Part shown: positions 9,088 through 16,677 of the stretch, piece by piece | Layout: each line of letters begins with the position of its first letter | Position numbering within the stretch: the first letter of the stretch is position 1 | Assembly (NCBI RefSeq): GCF_010820665.1 | Contig: NZ_JAAIKC010000011.1 | Span: forward strand, 102,154 to 166,153 | Direction of reading: 5' to 3' | Source: Paenibacillus sp. SYP-B3998 | GTDB taxonomy: Bacteria > Bacillota > Bacilli > Paenibacillales > NBRC-103111 | Length of the DNA: 64,000 nt | Notes under the pieces: generated by a model | The model's database searches: none | What the model was told of the DNA's origin: nothing | The model's input: the letters and a program-made list of their open reading frames with translations, nothing else | Program-made: the position numbers and the translations under genes

Positions 9088-9306
9088 TTAACTTGCAAAC
9101 ACCAGATCGTATAAATGCTTCCATGTGCTTAAATGGAAAATTTCCGAAGCTGGCTGATGGCCAAGCTTCGTATAACCCACCCAAAGGCCAATAAATATAG
9201 CCAGCACAGCTAGAACAGGAATACGGATAATTCTGATGATCAACAGTATGATTTCGAGCCATTTCGGCTGCGTTTTCGTTTTCTTTGGAGTAGGCTTATC
9301 CGACAT
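9088..9306 (-). CDS. EpuA-family small membrane protein
   Basis: A 72-aa protein with a basic N-terminus (MSDKPTPKKTKTQPKWLE), one long membrane helix (IILLIIRIIRIPVLAVLAIF) and a short C-terminal tail with GYTKLGHQPASEIF. This layout matches the EpuA family, often mislabelled as an RNA polymerase beta subunit. Its function is not settled. GGAGGG lies 10 nt before the ATG. It follows flhP after 26 nt and precedes a terminator, so it is the last gene of the flagellar pair's transcript. Confidence 0.8.
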   Translation of the reverse strand: MSDKPTPKKTKTQPKWLEIILLIIRIIRIPVLAVLAIFIGLWVGYTKLGHQPASEIFHLSTWKHLYDLVFAS

Positions 9307-9332
9307 CTAGCCCTATCCCTCCTTTTCCTCTA

Positions 9333-10199
9333 TCAGGAACGCAAATTGTTCGCTACGTTCATCATCTGATCTGCAGATGTAATGGCTCGGGAGTTGAGCT
9401 GAAGAACTCGCTGCACCATGACCAGGTCTGTCATTTCATCCGATAACTTAACGTTGGATTGCTCCAGATAGCCTTGCATCAACGTGACACGTTCTGCTGG
9501 GTTTTCTTCAGTACCATTCACCGTTTGCAAAATGTTGGCCTGCTCTTCAGCTGTTATTCCAGCTGGCAAACCGTACAGATTATCTCCAACGTCATGAAGA
9601 AGCTGCGGACGCACAACGCGGACTAGCTTAATTTCACCCAAATTCAGAGGGGTAGCACTTGGATCTTGTTGACTGTATCCTTTAACGGAGCCATCCGGTT
9701 CAACGACAGGACGGTAACCATTCGGGATGCGAATTGGATTGCCATCTGAGCCTGTTACGAAGTGACCTTCTTTAGTCGTTAGCACCGTGTTCCCATTCGC
9801 TCCTAGACTTAGATTAAACGCACCGTTGCGCGTCCAAGCAGGCTGAAATACTTGATTTCCGTTAGCGTCAAGCTTACTAACAGACACTTCAAACAGCCCG
9901 TCACCCTGAATCGCAAAGTCCGTTGGGTTGCCAGTCGACTGAATAGGTCCTTGCGATAGATTCGTTTGGATCTGTACGAGCCTAGAGCCCCATCCTTGGT
10001 TAAAGCCTAGCGGTGAGAATCTTCCTTGCTGACGGAAGCCTTCCGGCTGACCCTTCACATTGGTCAAAACGTCTTCAAAAGAAGCTTCCTTCTTCTTAAA
10101 TCCGTTCGTGTTTACATTCGCGATATTGTTCGATAGAATATCCAGCTTTTGTTGTAAGCTTTGCATGGATACCGATGAGTTAATCATGGAATTGTTCAT
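9333..10199 (-). CDS. flhP: Flagellar hook-basal body protein FlhP (FlgG family)
   Basis: Rod or hook-basal-body protein of 288 aa. The N-terminal flagellar rod motif is clear (MQSLQQKLDILSNNIANVNT, NGFKKKEASFEDVL), as are the central GDGLFEV region and the C-terminal helix (GYLEQSNVKLSDEMTDLVMV, LNSRAITSADQMM). It sits 23 nt after flhO. In Bacillus the order mbl-flhO-flhP is conserved outside the main flagellar operon, and here it is the same. GAAGGAG lies 7 nt before the ATG. Confidence 0.92.
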   Translation of the reverse strand: MNNSMINSSVSMQSLQQKLDILSNNIANVNTNGFKKKEASFEDVLTNVKGQPEGFRQQGRFSPLGFNQGWGSRLVQIQTNLSQGPIQSTGNPTDFAIQGDGLFEVSVSKLDANGNQVFQPAWTRNGAFNLSLGANGNTVLTTKEGHFVTGSDGNPIRIPNGYRPVVEPDGSVKGYSQQDPSATPLNLGEIKLVRVVRPQLLHDVGDNLYGLPAGITAEEQANILQTVNGTEENPAERVTLMQGYLEQSNVKLSDEMTDLVMVQRVLQLNSRAITSADQMMNVANNLRS

Positions 10200-10222
10200 G
10201 GCTGGCTCCTTCGCAAGCTAGA

Positions 10223-11116
10223 TTAGACGCGTCCTACTTCGTTAGCGGCTTTCTCCATACTTTTATCATAAGATTGAATAACTTTCTGGTTGGCTTCATA
10301 GGCGCGCAACGCCGACATCATGTCAACCATCGATTGTGAAGTGTTTACATTAGATCTCTCCACGAACCCTTGGCGAACCTCAACCTGATCACCCGCTGCG
10401 ACCTGTGTTACCGTAGCCTCATCACCTGGATTAATCCGGTACAAGCCATTCCCTTCACGCAACAATAAGTTCGGATTCTCTGCACGTGAGAGCATAAGAC
10501 CAATCGGTCCACCTGCAGCATTGGTTAGGGGAAACCCATTATTACCCAGGAATTCACCTTTATCTGTTACCTTGAACGTATGAATGGGCTGGCCCGTTCC
10601 ATCTATAAGTCGAATAGGTTGTCCATCACGACCAACCACAGGATTACCATTTGAGTTGACTAGTTGTCCCGTAGTATCAACAGTAAATTTCCCGTTCAGG
10701 GAATATCTCTGCTCGCCATCCGCATTGAGTACCGTGAACAAAGCTTGCGGTTGGAATGTCCGCTCACCATCTGCGTTCACATACTTGCCTGCTGCATCGA
10801 ACGTCATGCCCGGAAGTTGAATGTTGGAAACAAGCGCAAAATCAAATGGATTCTGTGTTTCCTGCAGATCACCCTGTGCATGAAGTGAAATATTCTCCTC
10901 AGAGAAAACACCTGTATTTAACTTTCCAAGCGGAGCTGTTGAGGCACCTTGTCCACCGCGAATCGTGGATATGAGCATCTCCGGAAACGAACGGGAAAGG
11001 GCATTCCCCTGTTTAAAACCTGGCGAGTTAATGTTGGCAATATTATTCGTGATCGTATCGTGTCTACGCTGCTCGGAGATCATTCCTGATGCCGCGGTAT
11101 ACAGTCCTCTTAGCAT
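10223..11116 (-). CDS. flhO: Flagellar hook-basal body protein FlhO (FlgF/FlgG family)
   Basis: Paralogue of FlhP, 297 aa. The N-terminus MLRGLYTAASGMISEQRRHD followed by TITNNIANINSPGFKQ is the flagellar rod signature, and the C-terminus has GFVERSNVNTSQSMVDMM and RAYEANQKVIQSYDKS. Compared with FlgG it has a shorter middle domain containing GDLQETQNPFDFAL. AGAGGTG lies 5 nt before the ATG. It lies 31 nt downstream of mbl and is probably cotranscribed with it. Confidence 0.92.
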   Translation of the reverse strand: MLRGLYTAASGMISEQRRHDTITNNIANINSPGFKQGNALSRSFPEMLISTIRGGQGASTAPLGKLNTGVFSEENISLHAQGDLQETQNPFDFALVSNIQLPGMTFDAAGKYVNADGERTFQPQALFTVLNADGEQRYSLNGKFTVDTTGQLVNSNGNPVVGRDGQPIRLIDGTGQPIHTFKVTDKGEFLGNNGFPLTNAAGGPIGLMLSRAENPNLLLREGNGLYRINPGDEATVTQVAAGDQVEVRQGFVERSNVNTSQSMVDMMSALRAYEANQKVIQSYDKSMEKAANEVGRV

Positions 11117-11147
11117 GTTTTCACCTCTTAGGTAGTGTTCCTATCTG

Positions 11148-12149
11148 TTAAACAAATTTCCGTTTAGTTACTTTATCTAAGTTGTCGAGCATAATACCTG
11201 TCCCTTTAACGACGCAGGACATTGGGTCTTCTGCAATTAACACAGGTACTTTAAGCTCGTCTGCAAGAAGCTGATCTAGGCCATGCAACAAAGCCCCGCC
11301 GCCTGTCAGAATAACACCTCTGTCAATAATATCCGCTGAAAGCTCCGGAGGCGTGCGCTCCAATACACTTTTCGCTGCGGTAACGATCGAAGAAACCGGA
11401 TCCCACAGTGCTTCTTGCACTTCGCTTGAGTGAATCGTAATCGTCAGAGGCAGACCAGAGACCATATCTCTTCCGCGAATATCCATCTCTTCATCTCTTC
11501 CGTGTGGATATACCGTTCCGATTTTAAGCTTAATATCTTCGCTGGTCCGTTCACCGATAAGCAGCTTGTACTTATTTTTAATAAATTTAGTGATTGCTGT
11601 ATCGAACTTATCGCCTGCAATCTTAATAGAGGAGGAGGTGACGATGTCACCCATGGATAACACAGCTACATCCGTCGTTCCTCCACCGATATCTACAACC
11701 ATATTGCCGTAAGGCTGGAAGATGTCCATACCGGCGCCAATTGCCGCTGCCTTCGGCTCTTCTTCCATGAATACCTCTCGAGCACCGCTGCGTTCAGCCG
11801 CTTCACGTATCGCTTTCTGCTCGACCGAGGTGATGTTGGTAGGAGCACAAATCAGAATTCTCGGATGAGAATACCAATTCTTGCCCCCCACCTTAGCAAT
11901 AAAATGCTTCAACATCATTTCCGTAATATCAAAGTCTGCGATAACCCCGTCTCTTAAAGGACGAATCGCTATAATGTTGCCCGGCGTTCTACCGACCATC
12001 CGGAAAGCTTCCTCGCCTACGGCAAGCACCCGCTTCGTATCGCTTTCAATGGCAACTACAGAAGGCTCATCAAGCACGACGCCGCGGCCTTTCACATGGA
12101 TTAGCACATTTGCCGTGCCAAGATCTATTCCAATATCCTTGCTTAACAT
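11148..12149 (-). CDS. mbl: Rod-shape protein Mbl (MreB-like actin)
   Basis: Bacterial actin (333 aa) that guides lateral wall synthesis. Visible motifs: IGIDLGTANVLIHVKGRGVV (phosphate 1), VVDIGGGTTDVAVLSMGDIV (phosphate 2) and GVILTGGGALLHGLDQLLAD (adenosine). The C-terminus lacks the extra helix of MreB. Position before flhO-flhP and after spoIIID identifies it as Mbl rather than MreB. GGGAGG lies upstream. A TATAAT-like box at 12218-12223 may be the -10 of its own promoter, with a poor -35. Confidence 0.95.
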   Translation of the reverse strand: MLSKDIGIDLGTANVLIHVKGRGVVLDEPSVVAIESDTKRVLAVGEEAFRMVGRTPGNIIAIRPLRDGVIADFDITEMMLKHFIAKVGGKNWYSHPRILICAPTNITSVEQKAIREAAERSGAREVFMEEEPKAAAIGAGMDIFQPYGNMVVDIGGGTTDVAVLSMGDIVTSSSIKIAGDKFDTAITKFIKNKYKLLIGERTSEDIKLKIGTVYPHGRDEEMDIRGRDMVSGLPLTITIHSSEVQEALWDPVSSIVTAAKSVLERTPPELSADIIDRGVILTGGGALLHGLDQLLADELKVPVLIAEDPMSCVVKGTGIMLDNLDKVTKRKFV

Positions 12150-12314
12150 TTCAAGTTAATCCTCCCTAAACCAACCGTCCATCCCGTGAAGAATCGGCGC
12201 TCTTGTATATAGTTCTAATTATAAGCTAAATTCGCTATAAATGCATGAATTCCTCTTTTTTTGTGAAATTTCGACAAAACCATTAACAGGAAGGTTTCAC
12301 GGATGTTGGAACCG

Positions 12315-12605
12315 TCAAGACTTGACGGTGACTAGGTTATCGGAAGGCTTCGGGTTTCGAGTTTTACGGTACTTGATTTTCGTTGCTTCTCCTCCCCTGA
12401 GATGCCTAATGGATTTGTGATACTCCAGAATGTGCTTCACCTGATTGGCCAGGTCCGGGTTTATTTCCGGCAGCCGTTCTGTTAGATCCTTATGCACCGT
12501 GCTTTTGGAAACGCCAAATTCCTTAGCAATAGTGCGAACCGTGTTCTTGGTCTCGACGATACAGGTACCAATCTTAATGGTTCGCTCTTTGATGTAATCG
12601 TGCAC
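12315..12605 (-). CDS. spoIIID: Sporulation transcription regulator SpoIIID
   Basis: DNA-binding regulator of mother-cell sigma-E genes. The 96-aa product is almost identical over its first 80 residues to what is known from Bacillus: MHDYIKERTIKIGTCIVETK, helix-turn-helix EFGVSKSTVHKDLTERLP, then LEYHKSIRHLRGGEATKIKY. The GTG start at 12605 has GGGAGG 8 nt upstream. A perfect inverted repeat, CCGTCAAG-A-CTTGACGG, covers the stop codon region. Confidence 0.97.
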   Translation of the reverse strand: MHDYIKERTIKIGTCIVETKNTVRTIAKEFGVSKSTVHKDLTERLPEINPDLANQVKHILEYHKSIRHLRGGEATKIKYRKTRNPKPSDNLVTVKS

Positions 12606-12639
12606 TCCCCTCGCCTCCCTACTCGAGATAGTTTGGTAA

Positions 12640-12667
12640 AGTATATGAGGGGCATGACTAGATATTC
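12640..12667 (-). promoter_or_regulatory. Candidate sigma-E promoter for spoIIID
   Basis: GAATAT (12667-12662), 14-nt spacer, then CATATACT (12647-12640) on the minus strand. This resembles the sigma-E pattern (ATA-rich -35, CATACAAT-like -10), and Bacillus spoIIID is a sigma-E gene. The spoIIID start is 35 nt downstream. Confidence 0.55.
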
Positions 12668-12719
12668 TACGTAGCCAAGCCTTAGCAGCTCATTTCTCAC
12701 ATTTATTTTCTAAAAAATG

Positions 12720-12752
12720 CAAAAAAGCAGCAGGATAAACCCGCTGCTCCCC
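12720..12752 (-). terminator. Rho-independent terminator after spoIIQ
   Basis: Stem AGCAGCGGG-TTTAT-CCTGCTGCT followed by TTTTTG on the minus strand, 13 nt past the spoIIQ stop. Confidence 0.9.
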
Positions 12753-12764
12753 CCTATTTAAGGC

Positions 12765-13505
12765 TTATTGCTGTTTTTCGTTCAAAATCGTCTCTGGATT
12801 TACCGCTGCGCCATCAATACCCTGACGGACTTCGAAGTGCAGGTGAACACCATCTTCTTTTTCAAAATCGTTGCGTCCGGCTTTGGCAATGACATCACCT
12901 TTTTTTACGTCAGCGCCTTTGATGACTTTCACGTCAGCCAAGCTTTGATAGACCGTTACCAGTCCGTTGGTGTGCGTAATTTCAACGAGACTGCCCACGA
13001 CCGGGCTTTGATCGACGGCAGTCACTTTACCACTCAACGCAGCCAGTACATCAAAAGCAGCACCATCCTTCGTTTTTAGATCAACGGCAGTGTGAGGCGT
13101 TAATTGATCGTTGTATTGAATCATAGCCGCCTGCTTCACTTCATTCGTTGCGCTGGTGTCATAGAAGGGGATCGAAACGGTAACTTGGGTCTTGTCTTTC
13201 ACAGGCCATTGCATGGTTTCGGCATGAGCGGATACCGCCATCGAGTTGTCCGGTGCTTTGGATGAGTCTGTACCTTTTTCATTGCTGCTAACCTTAATCC
13301 CCAGTTCATCTTGGCTGACTATTTTCTTCCCGGTGTCCTGGTACACCCACATTAAGGTTAAGATAATTGCCGCTGCTGCCATATACGTCGCTGGGAACAC
13401 CCATTTTTTAGCAAGCAACCTCTTCCATGGAGATGTTACGCCTTGTGCTCCTTGCGCAGTTTTAGGAGCTTCTTCTTTCTGAAAACCTTTGTTTTGATCA
13501 TTCAT
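12765..13505 (-). CDS. spoIIQ: Stage II sporulation protein SpoIIQ (M23/LytM domain)
   Basis: Forespore membrane protein that joins SpoIIIAH across the septum during engulfment. The 246-aa product has a cytosolic N-terminus, one membrane helix (WVFPATYMAAAAIILTLMWV) and a C-terminal LytM domain. The metal-ligand positions look complete: PHTAVDLKT (HxxxD) and GVHLHFEVR (HxH), unlike Bacillus subtilis SpoIIQ where the first His is lost. The ATG at 13505 is preferred since GAGGTG lies 6 nt upstream; an in-frame ATG lies 30 nt earlier. It sits between spoIID and spoIIID as in Bacillus relatives. Confidence 0.9.
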   Translation of the reverse strand: MNDQNKGFQKEEAPKTAQGAQGVTSPWKRLLAKKWVFPATYMAAAAIILTLMWVYQDTGKKIVSQDELGIKVSSNEKGTDSSKAPDNSMAVSAHAETMQWPVKDKTQVTVSIPFYDTSATNEVKQAAMIQYNDQLTPHTAVDLKTKDGAAFDVLAALSGKVTAVDQSPVVGSLVEITHTNGLVTVYQSLADVKVIKGADVKKGDVIAKAGRNDFEKEDGVHLHFEVRQGIDGAAVNPETILNEKQQ

Positions 13506-13587
13506 GGTTATCACCTCATCAACCATTCTTGACACATTTAAAGGTTTTATACTTGAAGAAACATATTTTTATAGAAACGGTAAATGT

Positions 13588-14634
13588 CTAAGTTTTGTTG
13601 ATATAAGGGGTAGCTTTTTCGATAGAGACACCCGTGTAATAGTAGGTTACAATTTCTTCTGCGCGCTTGCCTTCCTTAGCCATACCATTGGCTCCCCACT
13701 GGCTGAGGCCTACACCATGTCCATATCCGTAGGTGGTAAACACAATCTGCTGCGATCCCTTCCACTTCCATATAAATTGAGAGGAGGCTAGCCCTAGTTT
13801 CTCTCTTACTTCACGACCGGAAAAGGTTTTCCCGCCAATCGTCATACTTTTGATGCGATGACCTGTGGACCACTCTAGTACTTTCATTCCCTTCGAGCTT
13901 GTGCTTATTGTCGCAATATTGGCCACGCCTAGCTTCTGCAGCACACTTGTATAGCTAAGTTCGATTGTTTCCTCATATCGAGGAGAAAGCTTCACATCCC
14001 ACGGACTTGGCACACTGCGCAAATAGGGGATTTTGAAAGGCCAATAATCCTCTGAGTTCTCTGTATATCCATTGCTCGTAGAGAAAAAAGTAGCATTAAT
14101 CGGCTGATGCTGATAAGTAAGAATCTCATCCTTTGTTTCGTTTACTGCCTTGCTGATCTTGGCCATGTTCGTCTCGTATACACGCTTGTCCCACTTCTCC
14201 CTTAGCTCTTGTTCGTTAAGATAGGCTTGATGCGCAGTCGTATCTGTCACCAATGCGTCACGGACTGGCATATTGCTATAATCCTGCTCCAGCGCCCTAC
14301 GCACCACGTAGGTACGCGCAGCCATGGCCTGCGCCTTCAAGGCCTCGAGCTCGAAGTCGATGGGCATTTCGGCGGCAAGCACGCCTTTTACATATTGCTC
14401 AAGGGGGACGGTTTCAATTACATCCTTCTTGGACAGGTACACAGGAACCATAAAACCTTGCTCTGTGGGCTGAACAGGCAGTTCCTTCGTGCCGCCAGAA
14501 GGATCAGAGATTCCGTATGGAATCTTTTTGACTAGTAATCCGGGTACAATGATAGTGACACACAGCATAGTGGACAAGCAAACAGCCATCCAAAGGATGA
14601 CCCTATGATTCCAAACACGTCTCTTCTTGTGCAT
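13588..14634 (-). CDS. spoIID: Stage II sporulation protein D
   Basis: Membrane-anchored lytic transglycosylase of the engulfment machinery (DMP complex). The 348-aa protein has an N-terminal anchor (VILWMAVCLSTMLCVTIIVP) and the SpoIID domain: PLEQYVKGVLAAEMPIDFEL with the catalytic Glu, ALKAQAMAARTYVVRRAL, and the C-terminal YGYGHGVGLSQWGANGMA. GGAGG lies 9 nt before the ATG. A possible sigma-E promoter (TCATAAG, 14 nt, CATTTAAT) lies in the gap after the murA terminator, but the match is loose. Confidence 0.95.
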   Translation of the reverse strand: MHKKRRVWNHRVILWMAVCLSTMLCVTIIVPGLLVKKIPYGISDPSGGTKELPVQPTEQGFMVPVYLSKKDVIETVPLEQYVKGVLAAEMPIDFELEALKAQAMAARTYVVRRALEQDYSNMPVRDALVTDTTAHQAYLNEQELREKWDKRVYETNMAKISKAVNETKDEILTYQHQPINATFFSTSNGYTENSEDYWPFKIPYLRSVPSPWDVKLSPRYEETIELSYTSVLQKLGVANIATISTSSKGMKVLEWSTGHRIKSMTIGGKTFSGREVREKLGLASSQFIWKWKGSQQIVFTTYGYGHGVGLSQWGANGMAKEGKRAEEIVTYYYTGVSIEKATPYINKT

Positions 14635-14728
14635 CGTCTAGTGCCTCCATAAGCGCGTTCGCTAGTAAGTAGTTTATATAAATTAAATGGTTATTCACCT
14701 TAGCTTATGAGACAAAATACTAGAATAG

Positions 14729-14762
14729 AACAAGAAGAAGCTGGTTCCCTTAGGAACCAGCT
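14729..14762 (-). terminator. Rho-independent terminator after murA
   Basis: Perfect stem AGCTGGTTCC-TAAG-GGAACCAGCT, followed on the minus strand by TCTTCTTGTT. It separates murA from spoIID. Confidence 0.88.
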
Positions 14763-14788
14763 CCGGTTTGTCGAACACGTTACATCTT

Positions 14789-16123
14789 TTAAGCAAGTGT
14801 TGGCTGAATATTAAAAAAGCCCATATCGATAGCTTCTTGCTCGATTTCTTGATTCACTTCTTGCGGCACTATTCTTTGAATATCCGCTCCCAGATCACGA
14901 AGCACATCGGTAATATCGACATATCCGCGATCAATGTGATGAACCCCGGATATCTCGGTCTCACCGTCGGCTACTAGCGCCGCTAGAATAAGGGCAGCCC
15001 CTGCACGCAGGTCGGTAGCACATACTTTTGCGCCCTGCAGCTTAGCATTACCGCTAACGATGGCTGTGCGACCATCGACTTTGATCTGTGCATTCATGTT
15101 CGCGAATTGTTCCACGTGCATGAAGCGATTTTCGAACACAGTCTCCGTAACGAGACTCGTGCCGTCCGCTACCATAAGCAGTGCCATCATCTGAGACTGC
15201 ATATCGGTCGGGAAGCCTGGGTAAGGCAATGTTTTCACATCTACTGCACGAAGAGGACCGGAAGCGCTGACGCGTATGCCATTTTCATCTTCGGTGATAA
15301 CAACACCCATCTCTTGCATTTTGGATATTACAGGACGAAGGTGGTCTCCGATTGCACCTTCCATATATAATTCGCTTCCCGTAATGGCCGCAGCAATCAT
15401 ATATGTACCCGCTTCAACCCGATCGGGTATGACCGTATGTACGACTCCGCGAAGTTTTTCGACGCCTTCTATACGAATAACGCCTGTTCCCGCGCCGCGA
15501 ATGACAGCACCCATGGCATTTAAGTAATTAGCCAAATCGACAATCTCTGGCTCTTTCGCTGCATTTTCAATAACCGTTGTGCCTTCTGCAAGCGTTGCCG
15601 CCATCATAATATTTTCGGTTGCGCCTACACTGGCTACATCCAAATAAATTTTGGCGCCTTTGAGACGACCTTTAATTTTCGCTTCAATGTAACCTTGCCC
15701 CAGTTCTATTTCAGCACCCATAGCTTCGAAGCCTTTGAGATGCTGATCGATAGGTCTTGTACCGATGGCACAACCGCCTGGAAGGGAAATTCTCGCTTGA
15801 CCTAATCTTGCTAAGAGTGGGCCCATCACGAGGAAAGAAGCTCTCATTTTGCGGACAAGATCATAAGAAGCTTCGCAGGTAGTGATTTGCTGAGCGCGAA
15901 CTCGAATGACCTGTTGATTGTACTCCACTTCGATTCCTAAACTTTGTAAAACTTTATTAATGACTAGTACATCGTCAAGGGGAGGCGCATCATGGATGAC
16001 GCTTTCACCTTCCGACCCCAGAATGGAAGCCGCAATAATCGGTAGAACCGCATTTTTCGCTCCGTTGATTTTCACATTGCCAGCTAACTTTCGGCCACCG
16101 CGGACGATAATTTTGCTCATCAT
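14789..16123 (-). CDS. murA: UDP-N-acetylglucosamine 1-carboxyvinyltransferase
   Basis: First committed step of peptidoglycan synthesis: transfers enolpyruvate from PEP to UDP-GlcNAc. The 444-aa sequence has the N-terminal [16 protein letters not shown], the catalytic Cys in [18 protein letters not shown], and the C-terminal [18 protein letters not shown] and HIDRGYVDI. Two adjacent ATG codons follow GGAGG at 4 and 7 nt; the second (16120) has better spacing. The 275-nt region upstream to the DUF1146 gene holds no gene that I can see. Location before spoIID matches murAA of Bacillus. Confidence 0.95.
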   Translation of the reverse strand: MMSKIIVRGGRKLAGNVKINGAKNAVLPIIAASILGSEGESVIHDAPPLDDVLVINKVLQSLGIEVEYNQQVIRVRAQQITTCEASYDLVRKMRASFLVMGPLLARLGQARISLPGGCAIGTRPIDQHLKGFEAMGAEIELGQGYIEAKIKGRLKGAKIYLDVASVGATENIMMAATLAEGTTVIENAAKEPEIVDLANYLNAMGAVIRGAGTGVIRIEGVEKLRGVVHTVIPDRVEAGTYMIAAAITGSELYMEGAIGDHLRPVISKMQEMGVVITEDENGIRVSASGPLRAVDVKTLPYPGFPTDMQSQMMALLMVADGTSLVTETVFENRFMHVEQFANMNAQIKVDGRTAIVSGNAKLQGAKVCATDLRAGAALILAALVADGETEISGVHHIDRGYVDITDVLRDLGADIQRIVPQEVNQEIEQEAIDMGFFNIQPTLA

Positions 16124-16398
16124 GGTCCCTCCGCGAACTTATTTTGAATTTACGCAGTGTTTATAACACATTTCACATTTCCTAAGTTTATCATTTCACC
16201 CTATAATGGACAACTGTGTTCTTTTGGCATTCTAACTGCCATCCATAGAGTTCGGATGAGGTTTCTCTTTTCGATCCGTTCTATTATCCATTGTTGACAA
16301 GAAAACTGCTCATTATTCGAAAATATTTGCTTTTCGAGCCCTACAAATAGGCTATTCACCTAAAAAAGCTTCATTATGTGTAAATGTTTGCTTTGCTG

Positions 16399-16659
16399 TT
16401 AAAATAATTTACTGAAGCCCATGGAGAAACCAAGATATTGAATAAAAAAGCTGGCAACGAGATGACCTAAGCCAATGGACAGCAAAATCTGCAGCATAAT
16501 CGCTTGAGCACCTTTAGGCCTTCTGAGTAAGACATCAAAGCGAAACGACTGCAACGCCCACCAAGAGAGGCCTATACACACTATATAAACAGCAATATCG
16601 ACCACATTCATAAGTGAGGCGTATTTTGCCGCCTCACTCCATTTATCTGTATCTGCCAT
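16399..16659 (-). CDS. DUF1146 family membrane protein (YwzB-like)
   Basis: An 86-aa protein with two membrane helices (VVDIAVYIVCIGLSWWALQS; AIMLQILLSIGLGHLVASFF) and a basic connecting loop (FDVLLRRPKGAQ). This pattern and the position upstream of murA match the DUF1146/YwzB family, whose function is unknown. AGGGAG precedes the ATG. It lies 18 nt after the S8 protease gene and may be cotranscribed. Confidence 0.85.
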   Translation of the reverse strand: MADTDKWSEAAKYASLMNVVDIAVYIVCIGLSWWALQSFRFDVLLRRPKGAQAIMLQILLSIGLGHLVASFFIQYLGFSMGFSKLF

Positions 16660-16677
16660 GCGCGACTCCCTTCCGCA

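Noticed and set aside
11430..11660. Plus-strand frame inside mbl
   Set aside because: Shadow frame of mbl with no ribosome site.
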